A DNA stretch of 64,000 nucleotides from Chelativorans sp. (GTDB lineage: Bacteria; Pseudomonadota; Alphaproteobacteria; Rhizobiales; Rhizobiaceae), in the NCBI RefSeq assembly GCF_031180965.1, contig NZ_JAPSLH010000021.1, positions 1 to 64,000 of the forward strand, given 5' to 3'. Within the stretch, counting starts at the first letter, position 1; every line of letters begins with the position of its first letter. The position numbers were made by a program, and so were the translations under genes. Shown in pieces: positions 16,885 to 25,166 of this stretch. The notes beneath the pieces were generated by a model. That model was not told the origin of the DNA. It did no database searches and saw only the letters and a list, made by a program, of their open reading frames with translations.

Positions 16885-17976
16885 ATGTCCTCCATTACTG
16901 AACAACTTTGCCTTCCAGGGGAGGCGGCTAAGCCCGATCGCAGCGGCGCTGCGAAGCTAGCGCTTGGCTTGACCGCCTCGGAGTTTGACGCACTCCCTTC
17001 CACCAAGGGTGACGCGGTTGCCTATCGCGATCTCTTCGCTCCCCATCGCGATCTTCCTCGCAAGCTACAGAGATGGGCGCAGGCCAATAGTCTCGCCCTT
17101 CGATCCCTCACGATCCTCAACCGGGACCGGGGCAGCATGTCGGAGAAATTCTTGTTCGGTTTGCCAGACGGGTACGCGGTCGAAAGTGTCCTCATTCGTC
17201 GTCGGGACGGATATACAGCCTGCGTCTCCTCTCAAGTGGGATGCGCTTTTGCTTGCCGCTTCTGTGCTTCAGGACAAGCCGGACTAAAGCGCAATCTGGC
17301 TGCCGCGGAGATTGTGGAACAGGTCGTCCAGTTAGGCCCGAAGGTGAACCGTATAGTGTTCATGGGAATAGGTGAACCCTTGAACAACTACGGCAACGTA
17401 CTCAGGGCGATCCGAATATTGCGCGACCGGCGGGGCATGGATTTTCCAACCACTGGGATCACAATCTCCAGCATCGGCATCCCGAAAGCGCTTCGTGATC
17501 TTCGGGAAGAACATCTTGGCATAAACCTCACCATTTCTTTGCACGCCACGACACAGGAGGTCCGCGCCAAGCTTATTCCTGGCGCGAAGAAGCACGAGCT
17601 TTCTCAGGTGGTGCAAGCCGCTCTATCGTGGGCGAGACGACATAATCGCACGGTGACCTTCGTCTATCTCTTGCTGCCAGGGGTAAACGATAGTGTTGAA
17701 GATGCGCAGAGGCTTGTGGCGATGTTTGCCGACACGCCCGCTCGACTGAATCTGATGCGGTGGAACCCAGTCGATTCGATCGACTTTGGCCGCACAAGCG
17801 ACCGCACCCTCCAGCTATTCAAGTCGAGACTGGAACGTGCAGGCGTGCCCGTCGTGGTGCGAGATACGCAAGGAATGGATATCGATGCCGCGTGCGGACA
17901 ACTTTGGCTCCGCGATTTGCGAGGCGGCAGAGCGCTAGCGGCTAGCGCAAGCGTCGCGACTGCTAAGGCTATCTAG
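16885..17976 (+). CDS. RlmN/Cfr-family radical SAM 23S rRNA methyltransferase
   Basis: A 363-residue radical SAM enzyme of the family that methylates adenosine 2503 of 23S rRNA. The iron-sulfur cluster motif CX3CX2C is at Cys120, Cys124 and Cys127 (QVGCAFACRFCASG). The SAM-binding GEP motif is FMGIGEPLNNYGNV. The catalytic cysteine that is transiently methylated is near residue 337 (DIDAACGQLW). Housekeeping RlmN makes 2-methyladenosine; Cfr makes the 8-methyl product giving multidrug resistance. GLKRNL after the cluster resembles Cfr-like members, but sequence reading alone cannot assign C2 or C8 specificity. It is ICE cargo under a TetR-type palindrome and coupled to an acetyltransferase. 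Confidence 0.85.
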   Translation: MSSITEQLCLPGEAAKPDRSGAAKLALGLTASEFDALPSTKGDAVAYRDLFAPHRDLPRKLQRWAQANSLALRSLTILNRDRGSMSEKFLFGLPDGYAVESVLIRRRDGYTACVSSQVGCAFACRFCASGQAGLKRNLAAAEIVEQVVQLGPKVNRIVFMGIGEPLNNYGNVLRAIRILRDRRGMDFPTTGITISSIGIPKALRDLREEHLGINLTISLHATTQEVRAKLIPGAKKHELSQVVQAALSWARRHNRTVTFVYLLLPGVNDSVEDAQRLVAMFADTPARLNLMRWNPVDSIDFGRTSDRTLQLFKSRLERAGVPVVVRDTQGMDIDAACGQLWLRDLRGGRALAASASVATAKAI

Positions 17977-17977
17977 C

Positions 17978-18508
17978 ATGACCATGGACCGACCAGAGCG
18001 TCTCTTCCGACGGGATGAAACCGCGTCTCTTAAGGAAACCATCATTTTGGAAGCTAGCGAGGCTGATTACTCCGCACTTCTGAATCATAACGCGCCCCGG
18101 AATCTCACACTGCCTGACACGCCGATTGCGAGCCTGGGGGTTCTTCAGATGCTCGCTGACGTGGCGACGTCGGTTCGCCCGATTTTCTCGCCAGCTTCAT
18201 GGCTCATTGTTGAGGCGGGGGAGGTCGTCGGATTGTGCTCGATTACCCGGCCACCGCAGGCGGGAACGATAGATATCGGCTATGGGATTGCACCGTCGCG
18301 TCACCGCAGAGGCATCGCAACAAGAGCAATTGGTCACGTAGTAAGCTGGGCGCACAGCCGGCCTGAGATCGCGATCGTTACCGCAGAGACGGGGCGCGCT
18401 AACCAGGCATCTCAATCCGTTCTTATCCGTAATGGCTTCGTCGTGATCGGAGAGCGCATTGATCCCGAGGACGGCGAGCTAATCTGCTGGCAGCGCCCTG
18501 TGGGGTAG
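17978..18508 (+). CDS. GNAT family N-acetyltransferase (RimJ/RimL-like)
   Basis: A 176-residue acetyltransferase starting one base after the RlmN/Cfr-family stop, so translation is coupled. The acetyl-CoA motif is DIGYGIAPSRHRRGIATRAIG (read in two parts, about residues 97-117), followed by AETGRANQASQSVLIRNGF. RimJ/RimL-like members modify protein N-termini or small molecules. Pairing with an rRNA methylase suggests a resistance or ribosome-related role, but this is inference. Confidence 0.83.
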   Translation: MTMDRPERLFRRDETASLKETIILEASEADYSALLNHNAPRNLTLPDTPIASLGVLQMLADVATSVRPIFSPASWLIVEAGEVVGLCSITRPPQAGTIDIGYGIAPSRHRRGIATRAIGHVVSWAHSRPEIAIVTAETGRANQASQSVLIRNGFVVIGERIDPEDGELICWQRPVG

Positions 18509-18631
18509 AGCGCCCGCTCCAATTGGTCGACCTTTGATGTTCGGGATCTGGCTCGCGAACATGTTTGAAGTGGTAGGTTCGAAGTGTTCTCTTCGCCAGC
18601 ACTCGCCTCGCCGATCTAGGGAGGCTAGGTG

Positions 18632-19570
18632 ATGATGCACGCCCTTCGGCAACTTCGTTATCTCCAACTAGCAGCTCAAGTAGGTAGCTTCAGACGCACG
18701 GCGGAGATGTACCAGGTCGATCAGTCGAATGTCAGCCGCGCGCTGAAGCAGCTTGAGGACAATCTAGGCATATCATTGTTCGAGCGAGCTCGAAGCGGTG
18801 TGCGGTTGACTCCGGCAGGCCAGCGGTTTCTGGCGGAAGCCTTGCCAGCCCTCGAGCAGCTTGAATCCGCTCGGCGCTCGGCGCGCGCAGCGCAGCGGGG
18901 AGGCTCAGGCGTGGTCCGCATCGGGATACTGACGTCGCTGGCAGGCGGGCTTCTACGACAGCTCATTCAAAGCTACGCGGAGAGGCATCCGCAGGTTACC
19001 ATTGACGTTCGTGATGGAGGTCGGCAAGAGCATCTCGCGTCAGTTAGAGCGGGCAGATTAGACGCGGCCATCATCACGGGCTCGGACCCTGTCCAGGGGT
19101 TCGAAACACGAGAGCTATGGCGCGAGCGCGTCCATGTCGCGCTGTCCGAATGCCATCCGCTAGCTGCTAGGCCCAAGCTTGACTGGTCGGATCTCAGGAC
19201 CGAGCACTTCATCGTGAGCCGGGGCGAACCCGGTCCCGAGGTGCATGATTACATCGTTCGTCGATCCGCCGACTACAGCACCTATCCCAATGTCGAGGAG
19301 AAGGCGGCATTGCAGGACACGCTCATGAACCTCGTCAGTCTCGGCCAAGGCATTACCCTGGTCTCGGCGGCATGGACGGCGGTCAAGGTTCCGGGGCTGG
19401 TGCTACGGCCGCTGACCGCGCGGGCGGATATCGTGCCGTTCAGCGTGGTCTGGTCATCGGCTAATGACAATCCAGCCTTCGTGCGCTTTCTCCAGACGGC
19501 TCAACTGCTCGCGAGCACCAGTTGCGGGCGCGGCGCCGTTGTACGGAGCGGATTAGGTCTGGCGGGCTGA
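18632..19570 (+). CDS. LysR family transcriptional regulator
   Basis: A 312-residue regulator with the N-terminal winged HTH (SFRRTAEMYQVDQSNVSRAL, then LEDNLGISLFER) and a C-terminal substrate-binding fold (GVVRIGILTSLAGGLLRQL). GGGAGG-type Shine-Dalgarno sequence precedes GTG-ATG-ATG; the first ATG at 18632 is used. It is convergent with DUF2274/trbI (8 bp between stops). LysR genes recur next to trb modules in related ICEs, but no target is evident here. Confidence 0.88.
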   Translation: MMHALRQLRYLQLAAQVGSFRRTAEMYQVDQSNVSRALKQLEDNLGISLFERARSGVRLTPAGQRFLAEALPALEQLESARRSARAAQRGGSGVVRIGILTSLAGGLLRQLIQSYAERHPQVTIDVRDGGRQEHLASVRAGRLDAAIITGSDPVQGFETRELWRERVHVALSECHPLAARPKLDWSDLRTEHFIVSRGEPGPEVHDYIVRRSADYSTYPNVEEKAALQDTLMNLVSLGQGITLVSAAWTAVKVPGLVLRPLTARADIVPFSVVWSSANDNPAFVRFLQTAQLLASTSCGRGAVVRSGLGLAG

Positions 19571-19578
19571 TAACTCGC

Positions 19579-19827
19579 CTAAACCTCGAGTGAATTCGAC
19601 TGCGGCTTACTCTGCGACCGCCGCGCCTTGGCAAATCCGCGATCAGTATTCATGAACCGCGCCAGCATTGGCGCGATCAGCTTTAGCGGGTCGCTGATGT
19701 CCTGCCTGGTCTCGCGAGCCAGGACCTCTGCATAGGCTACGAGATCACTATGAAGCGCCGCTGGTAGTTCGATCGTCACCTTCACCGGCTTCTCATCGGG
19801 AATTCGGCCGAGTTTTAGCTTCGTCAT
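19579..19827 (-). CDS. DUF2274 domain protein (trb operon end)
   Basis: An 82-residue basic protein with a ribbon-helix-helix-like segment (KPVKVTIELPAALHSDLVAYAE). DUF2274 genes follow trbI in Tn4371-like and rhizobial ICEs. ATG 19827 has GGAGG six bases upstream; an in-frame GTG at 19833 overlaps the trbI stop (GTGA), which also indicates translational coupling. It is the last gene of the trb operon. Confidence 0.8.
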   Translation of the reverse strand: MTKLKLGRIPDEKPVKVTIELPAALHSDLVAYAEVLARETRQDISDPLKLIAPMLARFMNTDRGFAKARRSQSKPQSNSLEV

Positions 19828-19829
19828 GA

Positions 19830-21023
19830 TCACCCTCCAAATGGCTCGATGACGAGATCGCGCGTCACGATTACGCGCACGGGAAAACCGGGCCGGATCG
19901 TGAGGGTTGGCGCGACGTTGAGCTGGCGGCGGACGATTTGCTGTCCCGCATCGTTGATGGTGTCCTGGCCGCCGTCGCGGATCGCCTGGATCAGGCGGTC
20001 CTCATCGTTCGTGGCGAGTTCGGCGCCGATGCTCAGCAGGGTCGAGAGACCCGCCGCCTTGGCCAGATCCCACCAGTGATAGTCGACGCCGTCTTCAAGA
20101 CCGGCATAACCCTGAGTGTCCGCGCCGGGCTGGCGCTCCAGCACGATCGAGCGGCCGTTGGGGAAGATCAGCCGGTTCCAGACGAGCAGGATGCGGCGCT
20201 GACCGAAGCCGACATCGTTGCTGTACTCGCCGATGATGCGGGTGCCTTGCGGGACGAGCAGGAGGCGCCCGGTCGGGCTGTCATAAATGCTCTCCGTGAC
20301 CTGAGCCGTGATCTGCCCCGGCAGATCGGACCTGATGCCGGTGATCAGCGCGGCAGGGATAACGGCGCCGGCCTGCAGGACGTAAGGTGACGCGGGCGGC
20401 ACCACGCGGTCGGGCGCGACGGTTCGGCGATCGACGCCGGCGCTGAGGAAGGCCACTTGGCGATCCTGTGCGGTCGGGGCGGATTGCCCCGGCATGCCAA
20501 GACCAGCCAGGCCAGGAAGCGCGGTTGCGCCGCCGCTGATTCCCGGCGCGGCCGCCGTTCTCGTCTCGGTCTGGAAGAACACGCGTGAGGTCCGCGCCGC
20601 TTCCTCCTCGGCCAGCCTGCGTTGTTCCTCTGGGTCTATCGCGGGCGTCGCGACAGGTGGCGGCACGACGGGTTGGCCGCGGTTCTGCGCATCGAGGATC
20701 GGGCGTCCGAGATCGCCTGGCAGGGGCGGACCGAGCACAGGACCGGTATAGTCGCGCGGCAGCCCGGCGAGGCCGTCCGCTGTCGGCCGATTTTCCGTCG
20801 AATAGAGCTCTTCGCTGGTCCTGCCGGCGTCGCGCGTCTGGAGCGCATAGATCAGCGCGCCGCCGAGGCCGACGGAGGCGATCAGGCCCAGGCCCGCCAG
20901 CACTTTTCGCGAAACCCGTGTGACGCGGGGCGGGTCTGAGCGGAGCCGCATCGATGCCGCCGATGGTGACGGAGATCCCGTCAGCGGGAGATCGCCTTCT
21001 GCCTTGGCTTCGTTCTCGCTCAT
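19830..21023 (-). CDS. trbI: Conjugal transfer protein TrbI (VirB10 family)
   Basis: A 397-residue TrbI/VirB10 protein linking inner membrane, outer membrane and the energising ATPases of the mating channel. It has a cytoplasmic N-terminus, one transmembrane helix (VLAGLGLIASVGLGGALIYAL, read in two parts, about residues 40-62), a Pro-rich periplasmic stretch and the conserved C-terminal beta domain (VPQGTRIIGEYSNDV, RLIFPNGRSI). It overlaps trbG by 4 bp. Confidence 0.93.
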   Translation of the reverse strand: MSENEAKAEGDLPLTGSPSPSAASMRLRSDPPRVTRVSRKVLAGLGLIASVGLGGALIYALQTRDAGRTSEELYSTENRPTADGLAGLPRDYTGPVLGPPLPGDLGRPILDAQNRGQPVVPPPVATPAIDPEEQRRLAEEEAARTSRVFFQTETRTAAAPGISGGATALPGLAGLGMPGQSAPTAQDRQVAFLSAGVDRRTVAPDRVVPPASPYVLQAGAVIPAALITGIRSDLPGQITAQVTESIYDSPTGRLLLVPQGTRIIGEYSNDVGFGQRRILLVWNRLIFPNGRSIVLERQPGADTQGYAGLEDGVDYHWWDLAKAAGLSTLLSIGAELATNDEDRLIQAIRDGGQDTINDAGQQIVRRQLNVAPTLTIRPGFPVRVIVTRDLVIEPFGG

Positions 21024-22006
21024 GACGAGGGCCTCCCATCGGTCCGGATGATCCTGACGGTCTGCTGGCGCTCTCCGCTGCCGAGCCGGAGCTCGGCGGC
21101 GCCGAAGAGCCGGTCGACGATCAGGATGTTCTGGTGGATGCGGCTGTTGACGATCTGAGCCTCGCCGTCGGCGCCGATGGCGAAGAGCGGCGGCATCTCG
21201 CCCTGCACGATGCCGCGGGGGAACTCGACATAGACGTGCCGGCCATCATCGTAGACCGAGACTGGCCGCCAAGGCGGCGTGTCGCCGGTCAGACCATAGC
21301 GGTAGTTGCGTGCGGCGATCGCCGGGATGACCGGCGTTGCAGGAACGGTCTGCCGCTGCGACGCCGGCGGCTGGGGATAGGCCCAGGCGACAGCCGGCAT
21401 ATAGGGCCGCTCGCCCGAGCGCAGCTCGATCATGTAGATGCGCCGGTCGGTGGTGATGACGAGGTTGGTGGAGAGGTCCGGCCGAGTGGGCTTGACCAGA
21501 ACATGGACTCGCCGGGTCACGCCGCTACCGCTCTCGGTATCGCCGATGATCCAGCGTGCGGTGTCCCCGGCCGCTATCGGGCCGGCACCGGTCAGGCTTT
21601 CGCCGGGCTCGAGCGCGATATTGGTGATCTGCCCAGGCGCCGCATAGACCTGATAGAGCGCCCCTTCGCTCCAGGGATAGATCTGGATTGAATTGTAGTA
21701 GCCTTCACGGCGCGGCTCGACCCGCGCGGCAGCATTGGCGTTCTGTACACGCCCTGCGGCCGTGGTTGCTGCGGTTCCACCCCGCGCCGGCGTCCATGCC
21801 GGAGGAATGTGCAGCGGGCGGGGCCGCTCGTCCGTGACGGCTGCCGGTAGGGCCGGCAATGGTGGAACATCGGCGTCGTAGCTGATCTGGGGCGGCTTCG
21901 GCGCCGTGGCGCAGCCGGCGAGCGCGGTGGCGGAAAGCAGCACTACCGCAAATGCGGATTTTCGGAAAAGCGGCTGACCGGTTTTGCGGGAATGATGCCC
22001 GTTCAT
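21020..22006 (-). CDS. trbG: Conjugal transfer protein TrbG (VirB9 family)
   Basis: A 328-residue periplasmic/outer-membrane component of the transfer channel. It has an N-terminal lipoprotein-type signal (SATALAGCATAPK, lipobox LAGC) and the VirB9 domain with IYPWSEGALYQVYAAPGQ and the C-terminal GLFGAAELRLG-like segment (DRLFGAAELRLGSG). It overlaps trbF and trbI by 4 bp each (ATGA). Confidence 0.93.
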   Translation of the reverse strand: MNGHHSRKTGQPLFRKSAFAVVLLSATALAGCATAPKPPQISYDADVPPLPALPAAVTDERPRPLHIPPAWTPARGGTAATTAAGRVQNANAAARVEPRREGYYNSIQIYPWSEGALYQVYAAPGQITNIALEPGESLTGAGPIAAGDTARWIIGDTESGSGVTRRVHVLVKPTRPDLSTNLVITTDRRIYMIELRSGERPYMPAVAWAYPQPPASQRQTVPATPVIPAIAARNYRYGLTGDTPPWRPVSVYDDGRHVYVEFPRGIVQGEMPPLFAIGADGEAQIVNSRIHQNILIVDRLFGAAELRLGSGERQQTVRIIRTDGRPSS

Positions 22007-22689
22007 TGGCCCATCTCCCGCGACCAGTTGATGGCATTGACGTAGATGCCGAGCGGGTTCGCCCTCAGGCGCTCGGCATTGCGCGGCGTCTGGATCGCGA
22101 TTGTCAGGATCGCGGTCCAGCGTTCGGTCGTGGCAAGCTGACCGTTCTCGTAGTGGCGCTCCGTCCAGGCGACGCGGAAGCTGTTCGGGGACGCGCGGAT
22201 GACGCTGGATACTTCGACGGCGACCTGCTGGCGGCCGACTTTGATGAAGGGGTCGTTGGCGCGGGCGTAGTCGTTGAGCGCTGCGGCACCGCGATCGGTG
22301 GTGAATTCGTAGGCGCGCAGCCAGTTCTGCCGAACGATGATGGCGTCGGACGGAATCGAGCGGACCTGCTCGATGAACCGCGCAAGGTGGAAGGCGATCT
22401 GCGGATCTGTCGGTTGATAAGCAGCATCGGCCGGCGCCACGGCTTGCGCCTGACCGAGCTGGTCGACCTGCACGACCCAGGGCACAACGGTGCCACGCGC
22501 CGATTGCCAGACAAGCGCGGTCGCGAAGCCCGCGGACAGGATCAGCGAGCCGAAAGCCGTGAAGCGCCAGTTACGAGCCTGGACGCGGGCCGATCCGATG
22601 CGCTCATCCCACACCTGCGCAGCGCGCTGATAAGGGGTCTCGGGTTCGGGCGCTTTGCCGTAATGGGTGGAAGGACGTTTAAACATCAA
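22003..22689 (-). CDS. trbF: Conjugal transfer protein TrbF (VirB8 family)
   Basis: A 228-residue bitopic inner-membrane protein of the type IV channel. A single N-terminal helix (FTAFGSLILSAGFATALVW) is followed by a periplasmic VirB8-type domain (AFHLARFIEQVRSIPSD, WTERHYENGQL). The C-terminus NPLGIYVNAINWSREM is a recognisable TrbF ending. It overlaps its neighbours in the operon by 4 bp. Confidence 0.93.
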   Translation of the reverse strand: MMFKRPSTHYGKAPEPETPYQRAAQVWDERIGSARVQARNWRFTAFGSLILSAGFATALVWQSARGTVVPWVVQVDQLGQAQAVAPADAAYQPTDPQIAFHLARFIEQVRSIPSDAIIVRQNWLRAYEFTTDRGAAALNDYARANDPFIKVGRQQVAVEVSSVIRASPNSFRVAWTERHYENGQLATTERWTAILTIAIQTPRNAERLRANPLGIYVNAINWSREMGQ

Positions 22690-24047
22690 CGATCGCCTTG
22701 GGACAGGTTGACTGAAGAGCCGCCGCCATGGGCGTCACCAGAGCGGATGGCATGCGCCGTCGCCTGAACGGCATGGGTGATGCGTTGGGAGCGACGCATG
22801 CGCTGCGCCCATTCGGGTGGGCCACCAGCAGCGGCGGCGGCCGAGCCGCCGTGATCTCCGGCAGCGTCACCGCCGACAGTCCCCATCGACGAGGAGCCTC
22901 CGGTGGCTTCAAACGCCGCCTTGCTGCCGGCATTGAAGCTCGCGCGCATGCTTTCGGAGGCGCGTGAGGCCGCACGGCGAAGCGGTGAGACAGCTGCGCT
23001 GCCGCCGGCGCGGGCAACACCGCCGAGACCTGACGCGATACCAGCGGCGCCCGACTGGCCGGCCGCCCCGATGCTGTAAGCAGTAAACGCTCCGCCCGTG
23101 ATCGCGGCGCCACCCCGCGCAGCGGCGGCAGCGCCTCCAGCAAGCGCCGCACCGCCTGATGCAACCGCGCCGACCGCGCCGGCACCGACTGCGACCAAGC
23201 CGCCTGCAGCGAGACCCGTACCAACGGCCGCCCCAGCACCGAGCTGCGGGCCGCCCGAGACGATTCCGCTGGCGATGCCGGGGCCAAAGATGCCGAGGCC
23301 GAGGAGCGACAGCGCGGCAAGCACGATCGCCATTGCCTCGTCGATCGAGGGGCTCTGGCCACCGAAGCCGGAGGTAAATTCGGAGAAGAGGGTCGAGCCG
23401 ATTCCGATGATGACGGCGAGGACCAGAACCTTGATCCCCGAGGAGATGACGTTACCGAGCACGCGCTCGGCCATGAAGGCGGATTTGCCGAACAGGCCGA
23501 AGGGGATGAGGACGAAGCCGGCTAGCGTGGTCAGCTTGAACTCGATCAGCGTGACGAAGAGCTGGATGGCGAGGATGAAGAAGGCGAGCAGTACGAGCGC
23601 CCAGGCGAGGAACATGCAGGCGATCTGAATGAAGTTCTCGAAAAAGGACCAGTAGCCCATCAGGCTGGAAATAGAGTCGAGCAGCGGACGGCCGGCATCG
23701 AGGCCGGTCTGTGCGACCTTCCCAGGGCGCAGGAGATCCGCCGTGGTGAAACCCGTGCCAGATGCCTTCAGGCCGAGGCCGGCGAAGCTCTCGAAGACGA
23801 TGCGAGCAAGGTTGTTCCAGTTGCCGATGATGTAGGCGAACACGCCGACGAACAGCGTCTTCTTGACCAGGCGCGCCATGATGTCGTCGTCGGCGCCCCA
23901 CGACCAGAACAGTGCTGCCAGCGTCACGTCGATAACAATCAGGGTGGTGGCGATGAACGCCACTTCACCCCCGAGCAGGCCAAAGCCGCCGTCGATGTAG
24001 CGGGTGAAGACCTCTAGGAAATGATCGATAACGCCGGTGTTGCCCAT
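22686..24047 (-). CDS. trbL: P-type conjugal transfer protein TrbL (VirB6 family)
   Basis: A 453-residue polytopic inner-membrane protein. Five to six hydrophobic helices occupy residues 20-260 and a Gly/Ala-rich, low-complexity tail follows, as usual for TrbL. The start at 24047 (MGNTGVIDHFLEVF) gives the normal family N-terminus; the longer frame to 24236 runs over trbK-alt and is not used. Role: inner-membrane platform of the mating channel. Confidence 0.92.
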   Translation of the reverse strand: MGNTGVIDHFLEVFTRYIDGGFGLLGGEVAFIATTLIVIDVTLAALFWSWGADDDIMARLVKKTLFVGVFAYIIGNWNNLARIVFESFAGLGLKASGTGFTTADLLRPGKVAQTGLDAGRPLLDSISSLMGYWSFFENFIQIACMFLAWALVLLAFFILAIQLFVTLIEFKLTTLAGFVLIPFGLFGKSAFMAERVLGNVISSGIKVLVLAVIIGIGSTLFSEFTSGFGGQSPSIDEAMAIVLAALSLLGLGIFGPGIASGIVSGGPQLGAGAAVGTGLAAGGLVAVGAGAVGAVASGGAALAGGAAAAARGGAAITGGAFTAYSIGAAGQSGAAGIASGLGGVARAGGSAAVSPLRRAASRASESMRASFNAGSKAAFEATGGSSSMGTVGGDAAGDHGGSAAAAAGGPPEWAQRMRRSQRITHAVQATAHAIRSGDAHGGGSSVNLSQGDR

Positions 24048-24051
24048 GGTC

Positions 24052-24384
24052 CTATTGCCCTTCAGCGGGCTGTGACGGCGCGGGGACTCGCGGCACCTGA
24101 GGTGCGCCGGGTAGTCGTTCGGCCGACCGTGCACCGGGCGCCAGGAATCGCTGGCGGTTCTCCGCCCACGCGCGCCGGCAGCCAGGATCTTGTGGACCGG
24201 CCTCGCCGAGTGCCTGGCAGCGCAGCAGTTCGTCACGAAGCGGATCGGTCGGAGCAGCGCTTGGCCGGCCGGAAGTCCAGTTCTCGGCCGGCTCCTCTTT
24301 CCGGTTCATTTCGATCGCGGCCGCGGTAATGGCGACTGCGACGAAGACGATGGCGCCGATCCGCGCGAGCACCTTGCCGTCCAT
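24052..24384 (-). CDS. TrbK-alt, putative entry exclusion protein
   Basis: A 110-residue protein with one N-terminal membrane helix (VLARIGAIVFVAVAITAAAI) and a hydrophilic tail containing RDELLRCQALGEAGPQDPGC, the conserved pair of cysteines of the family annotated TrbK-alt. Position between trbJ and trbL matches other trb ICEs. A role in blocking redundant mating is inferred from name and location only. Confidence 0.82.
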   Translation of the reverse strand: MDGKVLARIGAIVFVAVAITAAAIEMNRKEEPAENWTSGRPSAAPTDPLRDELLRCQALGEAGPQDPGCRRAWAENRQRFLAPGARSAERLPGAPQVPRVPAPSQPAEGQ

Positions 24385-24395
24385 AGGAGCGCCCC

Positions 24396-25166
24396 TCAGT
24401 TGCCGTTGTTGGGGAACATCCGGGCATTGCCTGGCTGATAGCCGCTGCCGGGCGTCAGGAAGCGCCGACGCTGTTCACGTCCTTGCTCGGCGGCGGCGGC
24501 ACGTTCGGCTTCGCTCAGCGCCTGCGCGCGGCCGTTCGCGGCGACGACCGCGGTGAGATCGACCAACTGCTGGGCCTGCAGCGCGAGAAGCTGGTTGCCG
24601 GCCTGGGTCGCCTGCAACGCACCGGTTGCGCCCTGGCTCTGGCCGACGAGGGCCGACATCTGGTTCCGGTTTGTGTCGATGTTGCCGACTACGCCGGCCT
24701 GGACGCGCATAGCATCCTGCAGACCGCCGACCGTGTTCTGCCAGCGGTCGCGCGCCTGAGCGACTAGCTGCTGATCGGAGGCCGACATGGAGGCGTTGCC
24801 ATAGGTTGTCCGGAACGCCTGATCGACGTTCTGAACGTCGTAGGCGATACGCTGCGCTTGGCCGAGGAGCTGCTGGGTGCGCTGGACTGATTGCTGGAGC
24901 TGCTGAAGCGAGGAATGCGGAAGGCTCGCGAGGTTTCGCGCCTGATTGATGAGCATCTGGGCTTCGTTCTGAAGCGAGGTGATCTGGTTGTTGATCTGCT
25001 GCAGCGCGCGGGATGCCGAGAGCAGGTTCTGGGCATAATTTGTCGGATCGTAGACGATGCGACCGAATTGGGCGTGGGCAGGAGCGGCCAGGAAGGGGAT
25101 CGTGGCGACGGAAGCGGTGAGCAGCGCGGCAGCAAGGCGCACGCCGCGCGAACGGCGCGGGTTCAT
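24396..25166 (-). CDS. trbJ: Conjugal transfer protein TrbJ (VirB5 family)
   Basis: A 256-residue secreted, mainly helical protein. The signal peptide (LLTASVATIPFLAAPAHA) is followed by the conserved QFGRIVYDPTNYAQNLLSA and a long coiled-coil rich in Gln/Leu (residues about 60-130). VirB5-like proteins are minor pilus components. It overlaps trbE by 4 bp. Confidence 0.92.
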   Translation of the reverse strand: MNPRRSRGVRLAAALLTASVATIPFLAAPAHAQFGRIVYDPTNYAQNLLSASRALQQINNQITSLQNEAQMLINQARNLASLPHSSLQQLQQSVQRTQQLLGQAQRIAYDVQNVDQAFRTTYGNASMSASDQQLVAQARDRWQNTVGGLQDAMRVQAGVVGNIDTNRNQMSALVGQSQGATGALQATQAGNQLLALQAQQLVDLTAVVAANGRAQALSEAERAAAAEQGREQRRRFLTPGSGYQPGNARMFPNNGN

